Below the pieces are notes generated by a model. It made no database searches. It was given only the letters and a program-made list of their open reading frames with translations, and had not been told where the DNA came from. Shown one piece after another: positions 24,095 to 34,324 of a stretch of 48,674 nucleotides of DNA; positions within the stretch are counted from its first letter, which is position 1, and the number at the start of each line of letters is the position of its first letter. Origin of the DNA: Geosiphon pyriformis (Eukaryota; Glomeromycota; Glomeromycetes; Archaeosporales; Geosiphonaceae); assembly GCA_016748015.1 (NCBI GenBank), contig JAAOMT010000419.1, forward strand, positions 65,562-114,235. The letters are read 5' to 3'. The translations under genes and the position numbers were made by a program.

Positions 24095-25623
24095 ATGCAC
24101 CACGGATTTCTCACCAATTTATCCCGTGACTTGTCAAAGCTTTTAAATGATTCTGAAGATCATGATGTCATGATTCAAGTTGGTCAAGATAGCTATTCGA
24201 AAGTTTTTAAAGCTCATGCAAATTTATTGCGCGCTCGGTCCCCGTATTTTCGAGCAGCATTGAAAAAGGATTGGGCAATAAAAGAGAATGGAATGTTCAT
24301 GTTCAGTAAACCAAACATTTCCACCTTGGTCTTTGAGATTATTTTGAAGTAATATATTTTCATTTTTAATCATCATCATAGGCTATGCACACTTGACGTT
24401 TATTTATTTATTCATTTATTGGTTGATTCTTCTTGACACACAATTAATTATTTCATAGGTACATTTATTGCGGAGATATTGCATTAGAAGAGTATGACCC
24501 GAATGATATTTTGGAGCTTTTGGTGGCAGCTGACGAATTAATTCTTGAAGAATTAGTGGAACATGTACAACACCACCTTATTAACAACGAACCGCAATGG
24601 CTTTTGCAAAACTTTGTTCAAGTGATGCACGAGGTGTTTAGCCTACAGGCGTGTAAAACTTTTCAGGACCATTGTATCGATGCGATTTGCAGCGATCCAC
24701 AATCTTTTTTCTCTTCAGATGAGTTTACATCTGTAGAAAAAGACATTTTGCTCGCATTACTTCAACGAAATGACTTGGAAATGGAAGAAGTCGATCTTTG
24801 GAATCATGTGATTCGCTGGGGAGCCGCTCAAACACAAGATCTTGAGAATTGGTGTGGTCAATGGAATGAAGATGGGTTTTCGAAATTGCATGATATTTTA
24901 GAAGATTTTATACCATTATTACGATTCTTTGAGATGTCTCCAGCAGAATTCTATGATCATGTTCGACCCTACAAGCCTCTGCTCCCAAAGGAGTTATATG
25001 AAGATCTAGTGCGGTCACATTATAAGCCACAAATTCCCAGGAAATATCCTGTTTTGCCACCAAGGTCCCCACGCATTGATTCATGTATCATTCAAACCAA
25101 ACACATGACCCTAATTTCTCACTGGATTGATGGAGGCTCTGGAAAGCCATCAACCTACCATAAACCTCGTTATCAATTCAAGTTGCTTTACCGAGGTACA
25201 CGTGATAATTTTACCCCAAGAGCTTTTCGTAATAAATGTTCAAATCAAGGAGCCAATGTTGTGATTTTAAAGATTGAAGGAAGTGGTAAAATTATTGGTG
25301 GTTATAATCCCATCGGATGGTGTAATCGATCCGACTACGCTGACACCAAAAAAAGCTTCATATTTGCCATTGATGAAGTACTAAACAGTTCCAATAATCA
25401 GACAACGGAGGAATCGAAATTGAGTCGTATTTTGAGCAATATGTCCAGCGCGGCTATCTTTGATTTGGAAAGTTATGGTCCCAATTTCGGAAAAGGTGAT
25501 TTGGTTGTCTATGAAAATTGCAATACTGGTTCGTGCCGAAAATACTCTTATGAACATGAAATTCTCGATCCTGGTGATTTCATTGCCGAGGAATTTGAGG
25601 TTTTCAAGGTCATTGAGAAATAA
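24095..25623 (+). CDS. BTB-BACK-TLDc domain protein, 472 aa, two exons
   Basis: Exons are 24095-24348 and 24459-25623. The 110-base intron has GT..AG ends (GTAATA..TTTCATAG) and splits a Lys codon. The start is ATG 24095; the preceding TTG is in frame but not a plausible start. A BTB/POZ fold spans about residues 15-110 (HDVMIQVG, FKAHANLLRARSPYFRAAL, YIYCGDI). A BACK-like helical region follows at about 120-230. A TLDc domain covers about 290-470 (FKLLYRGTRDNFTPRAFRNK, then GGYNPIGW). BTB domains dimerise and often recruit substrates to Cullin-3 ubiquitin ligases. TLDc domains are linked to oxidative-stress protection and V-ATPase regulation in other eukaryotes. This combination is strongly expanded in glomeromycete fungi, and individual functions are unknown. 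The gene looks intact, with no stops or missing core motifs. Confidence 0.93.
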
Positions 25624-28520
25624 AATTCGGAAAGTAGAAACCACAGAATTATTTTTATAAAGATCACGGTCTACAAATTAAAACTGTCTTAGAAAACAAA
25701 GATCAGTAAAGCAAGTATTCTAAAACATTTGAAAACGAGACATCCCTGGTCCTAATTATGACCAGTTTGTACGATTTAAATCCTGTGGTAAGATTCTTCT
25801 CTTTGAAAAAAATAAAATAAATTATTGAAACCACGAAAATCCAGAAGGCTGTTTTAATTTCACAGATTTACAGGATGCTGATTGAAAAGGTCATCAATAG
25901 GAGGGCCTATGATTAATTGTTAAATCCACTATATGTTGACTTTTATTTCTTTTCCGTTTTTTTTTTCCCAGATAACATTTTGACCCAACCTTTGCTCACC
26001 AAAAGAGATTTTTTTTAGTCGCATATACGCGAATTTTTCAAAATTATTGGGTAACATATTTAATGATATGACCAACATATTTCATAGAAAATAGTTTTTA
26101 GTCATCAAGCAAAACTTTTTTTTGGCTATTTTTGGCGTACTGTAACATAATTCCCATGACAAATTTTAGGGGTTAAATGCCACAACAGTGTTTCTTAAGA
26201 GACTTGGCTTTTTACCACTCAGATTATTACTTTATCAAGAAAGTAAAGGCAGATTATTTAGTTGGATCATTTATTACTAGTAATAGAGCTTGATTTTCAT
26301 CAAAATTTTTTTAATAAATTCTGGTTTTTCGTTATTGTGTTTGCTGAAAATATATCAGATTGATTCATGTCTCTTAGATCTCTTTATTTCGTTTTATGTC
26401 TTTCCTCACAAATAAGCAAACACGAAAGAATGCGCATGTTTTCTTTTTTTTTATGATTTCTATTCCCTCTTTTTTTCTTTTGCCTTTTTCCTCAGCGGAT
26501 TGAATATTCAAGACAAAAAGTACATGTTAAGTTTGTTCTAATTTATACATTTATAGTTTTTTGCATATTCTCTTTTGATTTTCAATGTTTTAACTTTTAT
26601 CTTTGAAAAGCTTAACTAATCATTTACTGTCGCAATCTATTTTTTCATCAAATTAGCTTGGTTTTGTAATTTCTAACCTTCCACTAATTTTTTAATTATT
26701 CAAACTACTAAGATTAATTTATTTTATAGAAAATTCAGACAAACTTTCAAATCTAGTACAGGAGATTAACTGGAAAGGTTATTCCATAACAAAATATAAA
26801 ATTTGAACAAAAATAATTATGTCAATTTAAGAACTTAAATATTTTATAAAAGAAAAGATTAGTATTTAAACATTTTTTTTTATATAACTAATTTATATGT
26901 AAGAATTTTTTTAATTTTTCTGTTAACAAATTTTTTAATTTAAATAACAAAATTCAATCTAAACCAATTAAAAACATGATTTAATTATCATAGGCAATTA
27001 ATTTTCAAACAAAAAAGTATAACAAAATATTTAATTAAAATAATAATACCAAAACAAAATTTTTTATTATATTTGTTTATTATGTATTATTAAAAAAATA
27101 CTATTTTTATAAAAATAAATATATTAATATATTATTTTTAAAATTTAGAATTTTTTGTTATGTTAAAAATAAATTATTTCAAAGATTTTTTTATCAAATG
27201 ACCATTTAAATTTATCAATATTGCTCCAATTTTTATATACATATTATACATATTTTACATATTATAAATTCTAATTAAACATATTTTAATGTTTTTATAA
27301 CAGAAAAGTTTAAAATAATAACTTGATCTGATTGAATAATTATATTAAAAAAAATTATTACAAAGTTAAAAATACAAATCAAAAAACATTTATAATTGTA
27401 AGACATAAAAAGAAATTCCATTATCTTAAACTTGGTTTTGTTGTCAAATATTCTAGAATGTGATTGTACCACACTAATTAGATTAAACAGTTAGACGTTT
27501 TGCTCTCATTTGACCTAACTGCTTTTGTCGTAATCTTTCATTTTGCTTAAAAAAGTTAAATAAAAATTGAATCGAATTAATTAATTTAATTTGACAAAAA
27601 AAATAATAATTATGCAAGATTTCAGGTTAATATATAAGCATAATTAAATATGGTTAGACTCAGTTAAATCTAGATTATTACAAGTTTGATAGGCTTTTTA
27701 CTTGCATAAGGTATTATAATCTGAAATTTACAATTTATAATTTTGAAATTTTATAACCTATTCGGAATCAATGCTTTTACTAAATGCCAAAGTTCTAGGT
27801 ATAATTTCATCACGTTATTATGTTAAAAAGTTAGCGAAATACAAAACGTCATAAAGGTATCACAAGTAAAACAAGTCCCTGAGCGTCTTCATGGTCATAT
27901 GGTGCAATTTTCAGGATTCATATTTGAAACTTGTGCTTTTTCAATCTCTGAAAAGGAAATTTTGATAACCAGTTTCGGTGATTTCCAACTTTCTCACATG
28001 CTCTATACTTTTAACGGATAAATCGCTAAAATAAGTTTAGTGATTTACGTATTAATTGTGTAATTTTTGTAAAAATTTTTAAAAATCATCGTCAAACTTA
28101 TTGGTTGCCCATTTGCGATTTAAAATGCACGTTTAGGATTATGAGGGAATCATGAAAACTCTAGGTCGGTCACATGGATCTTTGAAAATATCGAGTTACA
28201 TTTTTTTTTTTGATTAATTGTTAAAATGGTAAACCATCACTGCTTTAAATCATCCCCTAATCGGCATGGCGGTTTTTTAAACTGATTTTTTATCTCCTTA
28301 AATCGCCCAATTTTTACTACCTTTTAATTTCATCGTGGAATTTTCATTTTGGTCTTGTTTGTCCATACTTTCGTTTTCAAAAGAAAAGGGCTTTTGAAAA
28401 AACTAGTTTACTTTTTCCACTAGTATTTTTTTCTTCGGAAATTGATGTTGTTTGACTGGTTTACCGAGAAAGCGTAGAGGAAATTTATATGACATTTATA
28501 ATCGTCGGTAAAGTAACATT
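25624..28520. other. Intergenic region between the BTB gene and the kinase gene
   Basis: No coding region recognised. 26640-27480 is more AT-rich than its flanks and may contain old transposon remains, but I could match it to nothing else in the window. A short inverted repeat CAGTTAG..CTAACTG lies near 27487-27520. The part from about 27760 to 28520 has gene-island composition and probably includes the kinase promoter. Confidence 0.5.
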
Positions 28521-31001
28521 ATGGGTAACAAATTATCTGTAAGTTGTCGAAGAAAAGTATGTATTCAAACTTTCAATAAATTATATCTAAGTGAACCATT
28601 TTACCATATCGACAAGTTTGTCATGAATCCAAATTTATTTTAAAGGAATCGTCGAAAAGCTTTATTGAGGATAATATTGAACCTTTGAGACCACGTCCTG
28701 GCGTAATAGTACATTCATTTCAGGTTCAGAACGATGTTCCTATTCGAAAACTCCAGAAAAAACCAGCTCGTAGTAAAACATTAGATCAACCAAATGACCG
28801 AGTTGAAACATTCACAAAAGATAGACAAAAGAGAATTGAGCGACGGCATACAAGTCATCATTATCGAACACCATCAGAAATGGAAGATGATCCAAGAAAT
28901 ACAGCATATATAGATACTCCCTTGATTAATCACCATTTTTCATATACAAAATCATTACGGCATCAGCATCATACTGTAGTTTCGGCAAACCAGGAAAAAC
29001 GAAAAAGGTTACACGATAAAGAATCATCAGGTGGCTCATTGACTGATTTACGATCAGAGGCTTTGGTATATGGAATTGCGACAGATTTGAACAGACGACC
29101 TTCCCATACATTTTTAAATCCATATTTTTCTCAAATTTCACCCGTCTATAATCATCTTCCTCCATCACCAGTGCCTGGATCTCTCAGAGTGGTAAATCGT
29201 ACTCCTATCCAAACAATGGATGAGTCAAAAGAAGATCAACAACGCCACACTATACAATTACCTGTAACCCAGGAAATTCCTTTAAATGTATTCAAAGGAG
29301 AAACCAGACAAAAACGACATCATTCATTTGATTCACCATTTAACAATGGAAAAAATGGAAGGAAACTTTCAATGATCGAAGAGCAACAGGAAAATATAAC
29401 AAATCCATCCTTATGGCAATCCCAAGATCGCGATGTGTTCATACCAAGCACTTTGGAGCAATTAGAAGAGATGATAGAAAACTTATCAAATGAAAACCTA
29501 GAAATAAATAAACCAAAAGAAGGACTGAGACAAGCAGGAAATTTTGCTGAGCAAGATTTCTTACATCCTGCAAATGTGCACGACTTTTTTGGAAAAAACA
29601 GTAACAGTTCTTTGGATCTTAGTAATTCTTCAGTAATTACATCTATTAGTGAAATATCTGATATTATCGAAATGGAAATTGATGAAGAAGGGGCTCGTAC
29701 CGTTTGTAGGGGATGTAGACTTTCAGGAATCGAGAATTTTTGTGAATCTTGTCATGCACAAAAAATTAGAAATAGTTTGATCGAATGGACTTGTGGAAAC
29801 CGTGTAATAGATAATTTTATTATGAAAACCCAAATGATGGCGAGTGGTCGATTTAACTATGTTGAATGGATTGATTTCAATCGATTTCAAGATATTCATT
29901 TCCTCTCTCAGGGTGGTTTCAGTAAGGTTTACTCTGCAATTTGGTTGGACTGGCCAACAGATCAAGGACCCAGAAAAGTTGCTTTGAAAGTATTAGATAA
30001 TTCACATAATTTGGATTTTGATTTCTTTCTTGAGGTATGCTCTATAATGTTGTTACGATGATCCATATCAAAGATCTTTGATAACTCAATTTGGAAACTT
30101 TAAATAATTCAAAAGTTTTTATTGATAGTTGGAGAGATATTTCGAAAAGGTCGCACACAGTAGCAATACAAATTTAATTCATTGCTACGGTATCACACAA
30201 GATCCCGAAAGTGGAGATTATTCGGTGGTACTTGAATATGCCGAAATCGGTAATATACAACAATGCCTTCGGCATAATTTTTCGCGTTTGAGCTGGACAC
30301 AAAAGCTCTGTATGCTCTATGACATCACCAAAGGCTTAGAATCACTTCACAATGGTGATGTTCTACATCGTAACTTACACACACGGAATATGCTAGTATA
30401 TAATATTGGACATTTGGCTTATTCTGCAATAGGTGATATTGGTCTAAATGGACCAGCTTATCTTCCACGTAATAGTGAACACATATTTGGTGTTTTACCA
30501 TTTGTAGCACCAGAAGTTCTGAGTGGTATGCCCTACACAAAAGCTGCCGATGTATATAGTTTTGGAATGGTATTATGGGAATTTTGTACGGGTCGACTCC
30601 CATTTTCAGATGTGCCACATGATGAGATGTTGGCTCAAAGTATATATTATGGAAGGAGGCCTTCATTGGATGGGGAGATCCCGAACTGTATGGCCTGGCT
30701 AATTCGTCGATGTTGGCATGATGATGTGACGAGACGGCCAAATGCTAATAAATTACAAGATATCTTAAATGATTGGGTGTTAAAAGTTACGAATGAAAAA
30801 TTTAAGAATGAACATGTAGCGAGACAATTCACAGAGGCAGAAAAGATAAGACTTGAAAACCTTCGTGATGAAGGGATCAATAGTCCGATTTCGTTTAAAC
30901 AACATCCACAAGCTATTTATACAAGTCGAATGCTTGATTTCCCTAGTTTAAGAAGGGATAGTGGTGATGATGATTTATCGATAAATCGTGAGTTTCCTTG
31001 A
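28521..31001 (+). CDS. TKL-type protein kinase with HRN catalytic loop (probable pseudokinase), about 765 aa
   Basis: Exons are 28521-28556, 28646-30034 and 30129-31001; both introns are phase 0 with GTATG donors. The N terminus MGNKLS is a good N-myristoylation signal, suggesting membrane attachment. An alternative donor after codon 6 (GTAAGT at 28539) would also stay in frame. Residues 13-360 are low complexity. A Cys motif C-x2-C-x8-C-x2-C lies at 366-381 and is typical of this glomeromycete kinase family. The kinase domain spans about 425-700: glycine loop LSQGGFSKVYSAIW, Lys460 in VALKVL, HRN (Asn557 instead of catalytic Asp), DIG with Asp578, VAPEVL, and DVYSFGMVLWE. Loss of the catalytic Asp points to little or no phosphotransfer, although scaffold roles are possible. 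The last codons may instead be replaced by splicing from GTGAGT at 30988 to 31069, giving a slightly different C terminus. Confidence 0.9.
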
Positions 31002-31483
31002 TATCTTTATATTCAAATTTTATTTAGTAATTTTAAATTGATATTCTTGAATTTCTTAATCTTGATAGAATACTTTTATGCGTTGTAACATTAAATCTAA
31101 GATTGTAAATCATAGGGAATTTTTTTTCTTGTAAAGTTGTAAAAAGCCAATATTCCAAAGATAGGACATGTAATATTATAAAATCAACTTGGGACATTTT
31201 GATTATTTGGTAAAGAAACAAAATTTTTTATATATTTTATATTCCATCTATTAGAAGTTCACGAGTGATTAAATCACAATCGCTTGTGGGTTAGCTGAAA
31301 CCTTTTTCTGATTAATATCTATCAATAAAAATACTAACCAATTGCTAAGTAAAACTACTTATTCGTATCAGGTTCAAAATTGTAACAATAAATACCCTCA
31401 CCTCCTATTTAGCTATCTCGTCTTTATCTCTTCTGTATATTTAACTACAAACTCTTTCTTTTTTCCCGAACTAAAATCCAAAA
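31002..31483. other. Intergenic region downstream of the kinase
   Basis: It may contain a fourth kinase exon at 31069-31088 (after an 81-base intron starting at 30988). The segment 31360-31480 ends in a pyrimidine-rich stretch just before the small ORF at 31484, which would fit a short promoter or leader. Confidence 0.4.
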
Positions 31484-31639
31484 ATGCAAGCCATTGCCAC
31501 TACCATCACCTCTGTTACAAAGAAAGGCCGTGTCAACGCCAGGGAAAAAAAGGATCTCAGGCCTCTTTTTTCGATTGCCAACATACGAACTTCCCAGGGA
31601 TATTGGCTCAGGTATCAACTTCAAACGGCCGGGGCTTGA
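31484..31639 (+). CDS. Small ORF of 51 codons, unrecognised, next to repeat Z
   Basis: ATG at 31484 follows a CT-rich stretch and the bases CCAAAA; the frame ends with TGA at 31637-31639. The predicted peptide starts MQAIATTITSVTKKGRVNAR and is Arg/Lys-rich. Base composition is clearly richer in GC than the flanks, as for exons in this island. A GT donor-like site (CAG|GTATCA at about 31610) inside it leaves open that it is only a first exon. The repeat Z boundary at 31682 lies 43 bases downstream, so the gene may have been truncated by the repeat. No family recognised. Confidence 0.3.
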   Translation: MQAIATTITSVTKKGRVNAREKKDLRPLFSIANIRTSQGYWLRYQLQTAGA

Positions 31640-31681
31640 CGCCTTAGTGGATCGGGCAAATTGTAAAGTGGTTTTAGAAAT

Positions 31682-32498
31682 TTCCTTAACTGATAGTTGT
31701 TTGGCTTTACGCTTTGAATCTAGAATGGTATAAAAGGAAGATCAATAAAAATATTGAGCCAATACGAGACAGCACGAACCACAGAAAGCATATGCTAGTC
31801 CGGATTGCCTCCCCACTTGACCAGTAGTCGCGGGATACATCTTATGCCAAGAAAAAACAAAAGTGAACGCCACAGGGATATTAAGACCCAGACACTCTTC
31901 TTCCCCATACTATTAGAATGAGGTATAGCACAATTGCCGTAAAGCAAAAATGTGCATGTCATGGTGAACATAAAACCTGGACGGCTCTTCTTCCCTATAC
32001 TATCAGAATAGGTTGAATCACCTTCACTAATTTCTTTTAACATTTTCCACTTTCCTGAGCACGAATCTCAGACCATTTTTCGAGCAGAATGTGCGCGCAG
32101 ATGTCTGATCAAAACACAGTAGCACTAGCAAACTGCGAATGCGTGACGGACATGACTCTTCTCCCACCCCCTTCCGTAATGGTTCGTAGCACACCCTAGA
32201 AAAATGTGACCTTTAACTCTGATTCCAAAGCTCAACGACTTAAACATCGGCTTCTTGGTTTGGTGGGTAAGTGAGAGAGAGAGGCAACTACTAGTTTGGT
32301 TTAAAAGTTCTAAGTTGATTTATATATTGTTTAACTGGCATCGAGAAAAAGAACGATAGGGCCGTGGAAAGTGATAGCGGTGAAGCAAAAGGAGGCAAAA
32401 AATAGGTTTGATACACCATTTTAGGGGTCCACTGAAGCAAGGTAATAGATTGAGTCATATGATTTCAAATCCTATAATTGGCTGAATCAAATCATGAC
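31682..32498 (-). repeat. Repeat Z, copy 1 (left, inverted arm)
   Basis: About 815 bases that are the reverse complement of 33365-34180. The outer end is TTCCTTAACTGATAG at 31682; the inner end is the 45-base imperfect hairpin at 32454-32498. It contains the same modules as the other copies: a tRNA-like stretch, an open frame of 82 codons (32043-31795), a CT-rich unit and an ATATATAAA TATA-like box. Confidence 0.85.
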
Positions 32499-33364
32499 GA
32501 TTTCACCCATTGATTATTATTCAGGAATAAATCAATATAAATATTTCTAAATTAGTATTTCTTTAAAACTAATAGCCAGTTTAAGAATTATCTGAAATAT
32601 CTATAATATACTCATCGATCGTCTTTTTTTTTTAAAGAATATTAAGCTAAAACAAGGTAAATCCTTTTAGTTAGAATAAATTTCGGAAAAAATCTTTGAA
32701 AAATAGTGCTTAAAGAACAAAGTGTCTTCAAATCAATTGGAAAAACAAAAACTTCTTTAACAATCGCATTATTTTTCAAAAATGACTATGAATTTTTTAT
32801 GGTAATCTTTTTTCTCGCCAAAATGGTAATAATAATTGGATTAAGCATAAAAGTACTAAGTCTCAATTTTTTTAAATTAAAGATGTATATTAAATTTTAA
32901 TAAATTTTTTTTTAATTCAAATCTCACAGAGGGTATTTATTATATATTTAAAATTGCCACATTTCTCAAAAGTTTATGCTAAAATTTAATATTTTAAAAG
33001 AAAATTTTTTAAGATGAATATGTGTGAAGAATGATAATAGCTGCTCATAATTCTGTGAATTGGATTTTCACATAATGAAATTATTTAAAGAAATATCACA
33101 ATAAGATGTACTTGGACTAGTTTCCTTTTTGTCTTTCAGTTTCCAATAGGTTCTAGATTAAAAACCATATAAAAAAGGTGCTCAATAGTTGAATCTGAAA
33201 TTTATGCGATAAAGAAGAAAATTTTGTTTATATATTATCCTATAAAGCTATATCGCTTTGAAGAAGGTCATTAAATAAAACCTTGCTATCTAATTTTTAC
33301 TTCCGTCTGTAAATTAATTGAGGGTTATTCAAAGTGATTATGGAATATCTTTAGTATTGTTATC
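32499..33364. other. Unique spacer between the two inverted Z copies
   Basis: About 870 bases of AT-rich sequence, with a 64-codon plus-strand frame (32706-32900, hydrophobic) that I do not consider a gene. It is not present beside the tandem Z copies at 42.7-45.3 kb, so it is not part of the repeat unit. Confidence 0.5.
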
Positions 33365-34180
33365 GTTATGATTTGATTCAGCTAATTATAGGATTTGAAA
33401 TCATATAACTCAATCCACTACCTTGCTTTTTTTAACGCGATCAACTCCTTCACCGCTATCACTTTCCACAGAGCTATAGTTCTCCTCCTCTTTTCTCGAT
33501 GCTTTTAGAAAGCCAATTAAACGATATATAAACTAACTTAGGAACTTTTAAACCAAACTAGTAGTTACCTCTCTCTCTTACTTACCCACCAAACCAAGAA
33601 GCCGATGTTCAAGTCGTTGAGCTTTGGAACCAGAGTTAAAGGTCAGTATCTTTACACATTTTTCAAGGATGTGCTACGAACCATTACGGAAAGGGGTGGG
33701 TGAAGAGTCATGTCCGTCATGCATTCGCAGTTTGCTAGTGCTACTGTGTTTTGATCCGACATCTGCGCGCACATTCTGCTCGAAAAATGGTCTGAGATTC
33801 GTGCTCAGGAAAGTGGAAAATGTTTAAAGAAACTAGTGAAGGTGATTCAACCTATTCTGATAGTATAGGGAAGAAAAGCCGTCCAGGTTTTATGTTCACC
33901 ATGACATGCACATTTTTGCTTTACAGCAATTGTGCTATACCTCATTCTAATAGTATGGGGAAGAAGAGTGTCTGGGTCTTTACTTCTCTGTGGCGTTCAC
34001 TTTTGCTTTTTCTTGGCATGAGATGTATCCCGTGACTACTGGTCAAGTGGGGAGGCAATCCAGACTAGCATATGCTTTCTGTGGTTCGCGCTGTCTTGTA
34101 TTGGCTCAATATTTTATTGATCTTCTTTTTATACCATTCTAGATTCAAAGAGTAAAGCCAAGCAACTATCAGTTAAGGAA
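33365..34180 (+). repeat. Repeat Z, copy 2 (right arm)
   Basis: Modules in order: terminal imperfect hairpin (33365-33409), a TATA-like box GATATATAAAC (about 33521), one CT-rich unit followed by CTTACCCACC (about 33565-33590), an ATG (33604) opening a 33-codon frame, a 71-codon frame at 33820-34035 present in all younger copies, a tRNA-like stretch (34033-34105) and the end CAGTTAAGGAA at 34180. The Kelch gene stop lies 145 bases beyond. Confidence 0.85.
34033..34105 (+). other. tRNA-like stretch with Pol III A-box and B-box matches inside repeat Z
   Basis: TGGTCAAGTGG at 34040-34050 fits the A-box consensus and GTGGTTCGCGC at 34081-34091 is close to a B-box, with about 30 bases between them, the spacing of a class I tRNA gene. 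The acceptor and T stems do not pair well, so this is not a functional tRNA gene. The stretch is conserved in all five younger Z copies. Confidence 0.4.
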
Positions 34181-34324
34181 CTTTCTGTTTTCTAATTTTA
34201 AATATTATTCTATCTAATCATTACTTTAAATCGGTAAACCTTTTAAAAATACAATATTAATATAACGCTAGAAACAATCTATTCATCCAATTATTCTTTC
34301 GATTATCCCATTCAAATATCAATT

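Noticed and set aside
25381-25644. Antisense and alternative-frame ORFs over the BTB-BACK-TLDc gene
   Set aside because: They overlap a well-supported TLDc coding region in another frame.
27487-27520. Inverted repeat CAGTTAG..CTAACTG as a terminator or RNA gene
   Set aside because: A seven-base stem with a 20-base loop is common by chance in AT-rich intergenic DNA.
31795-32043. The 66-82 codon frames in each Z copy as protein-coding genes
   Set aside because: They lie inside a repeat, amino-acid-changing differences dominate between copies, and an indel alters the end. Kept only as a note.
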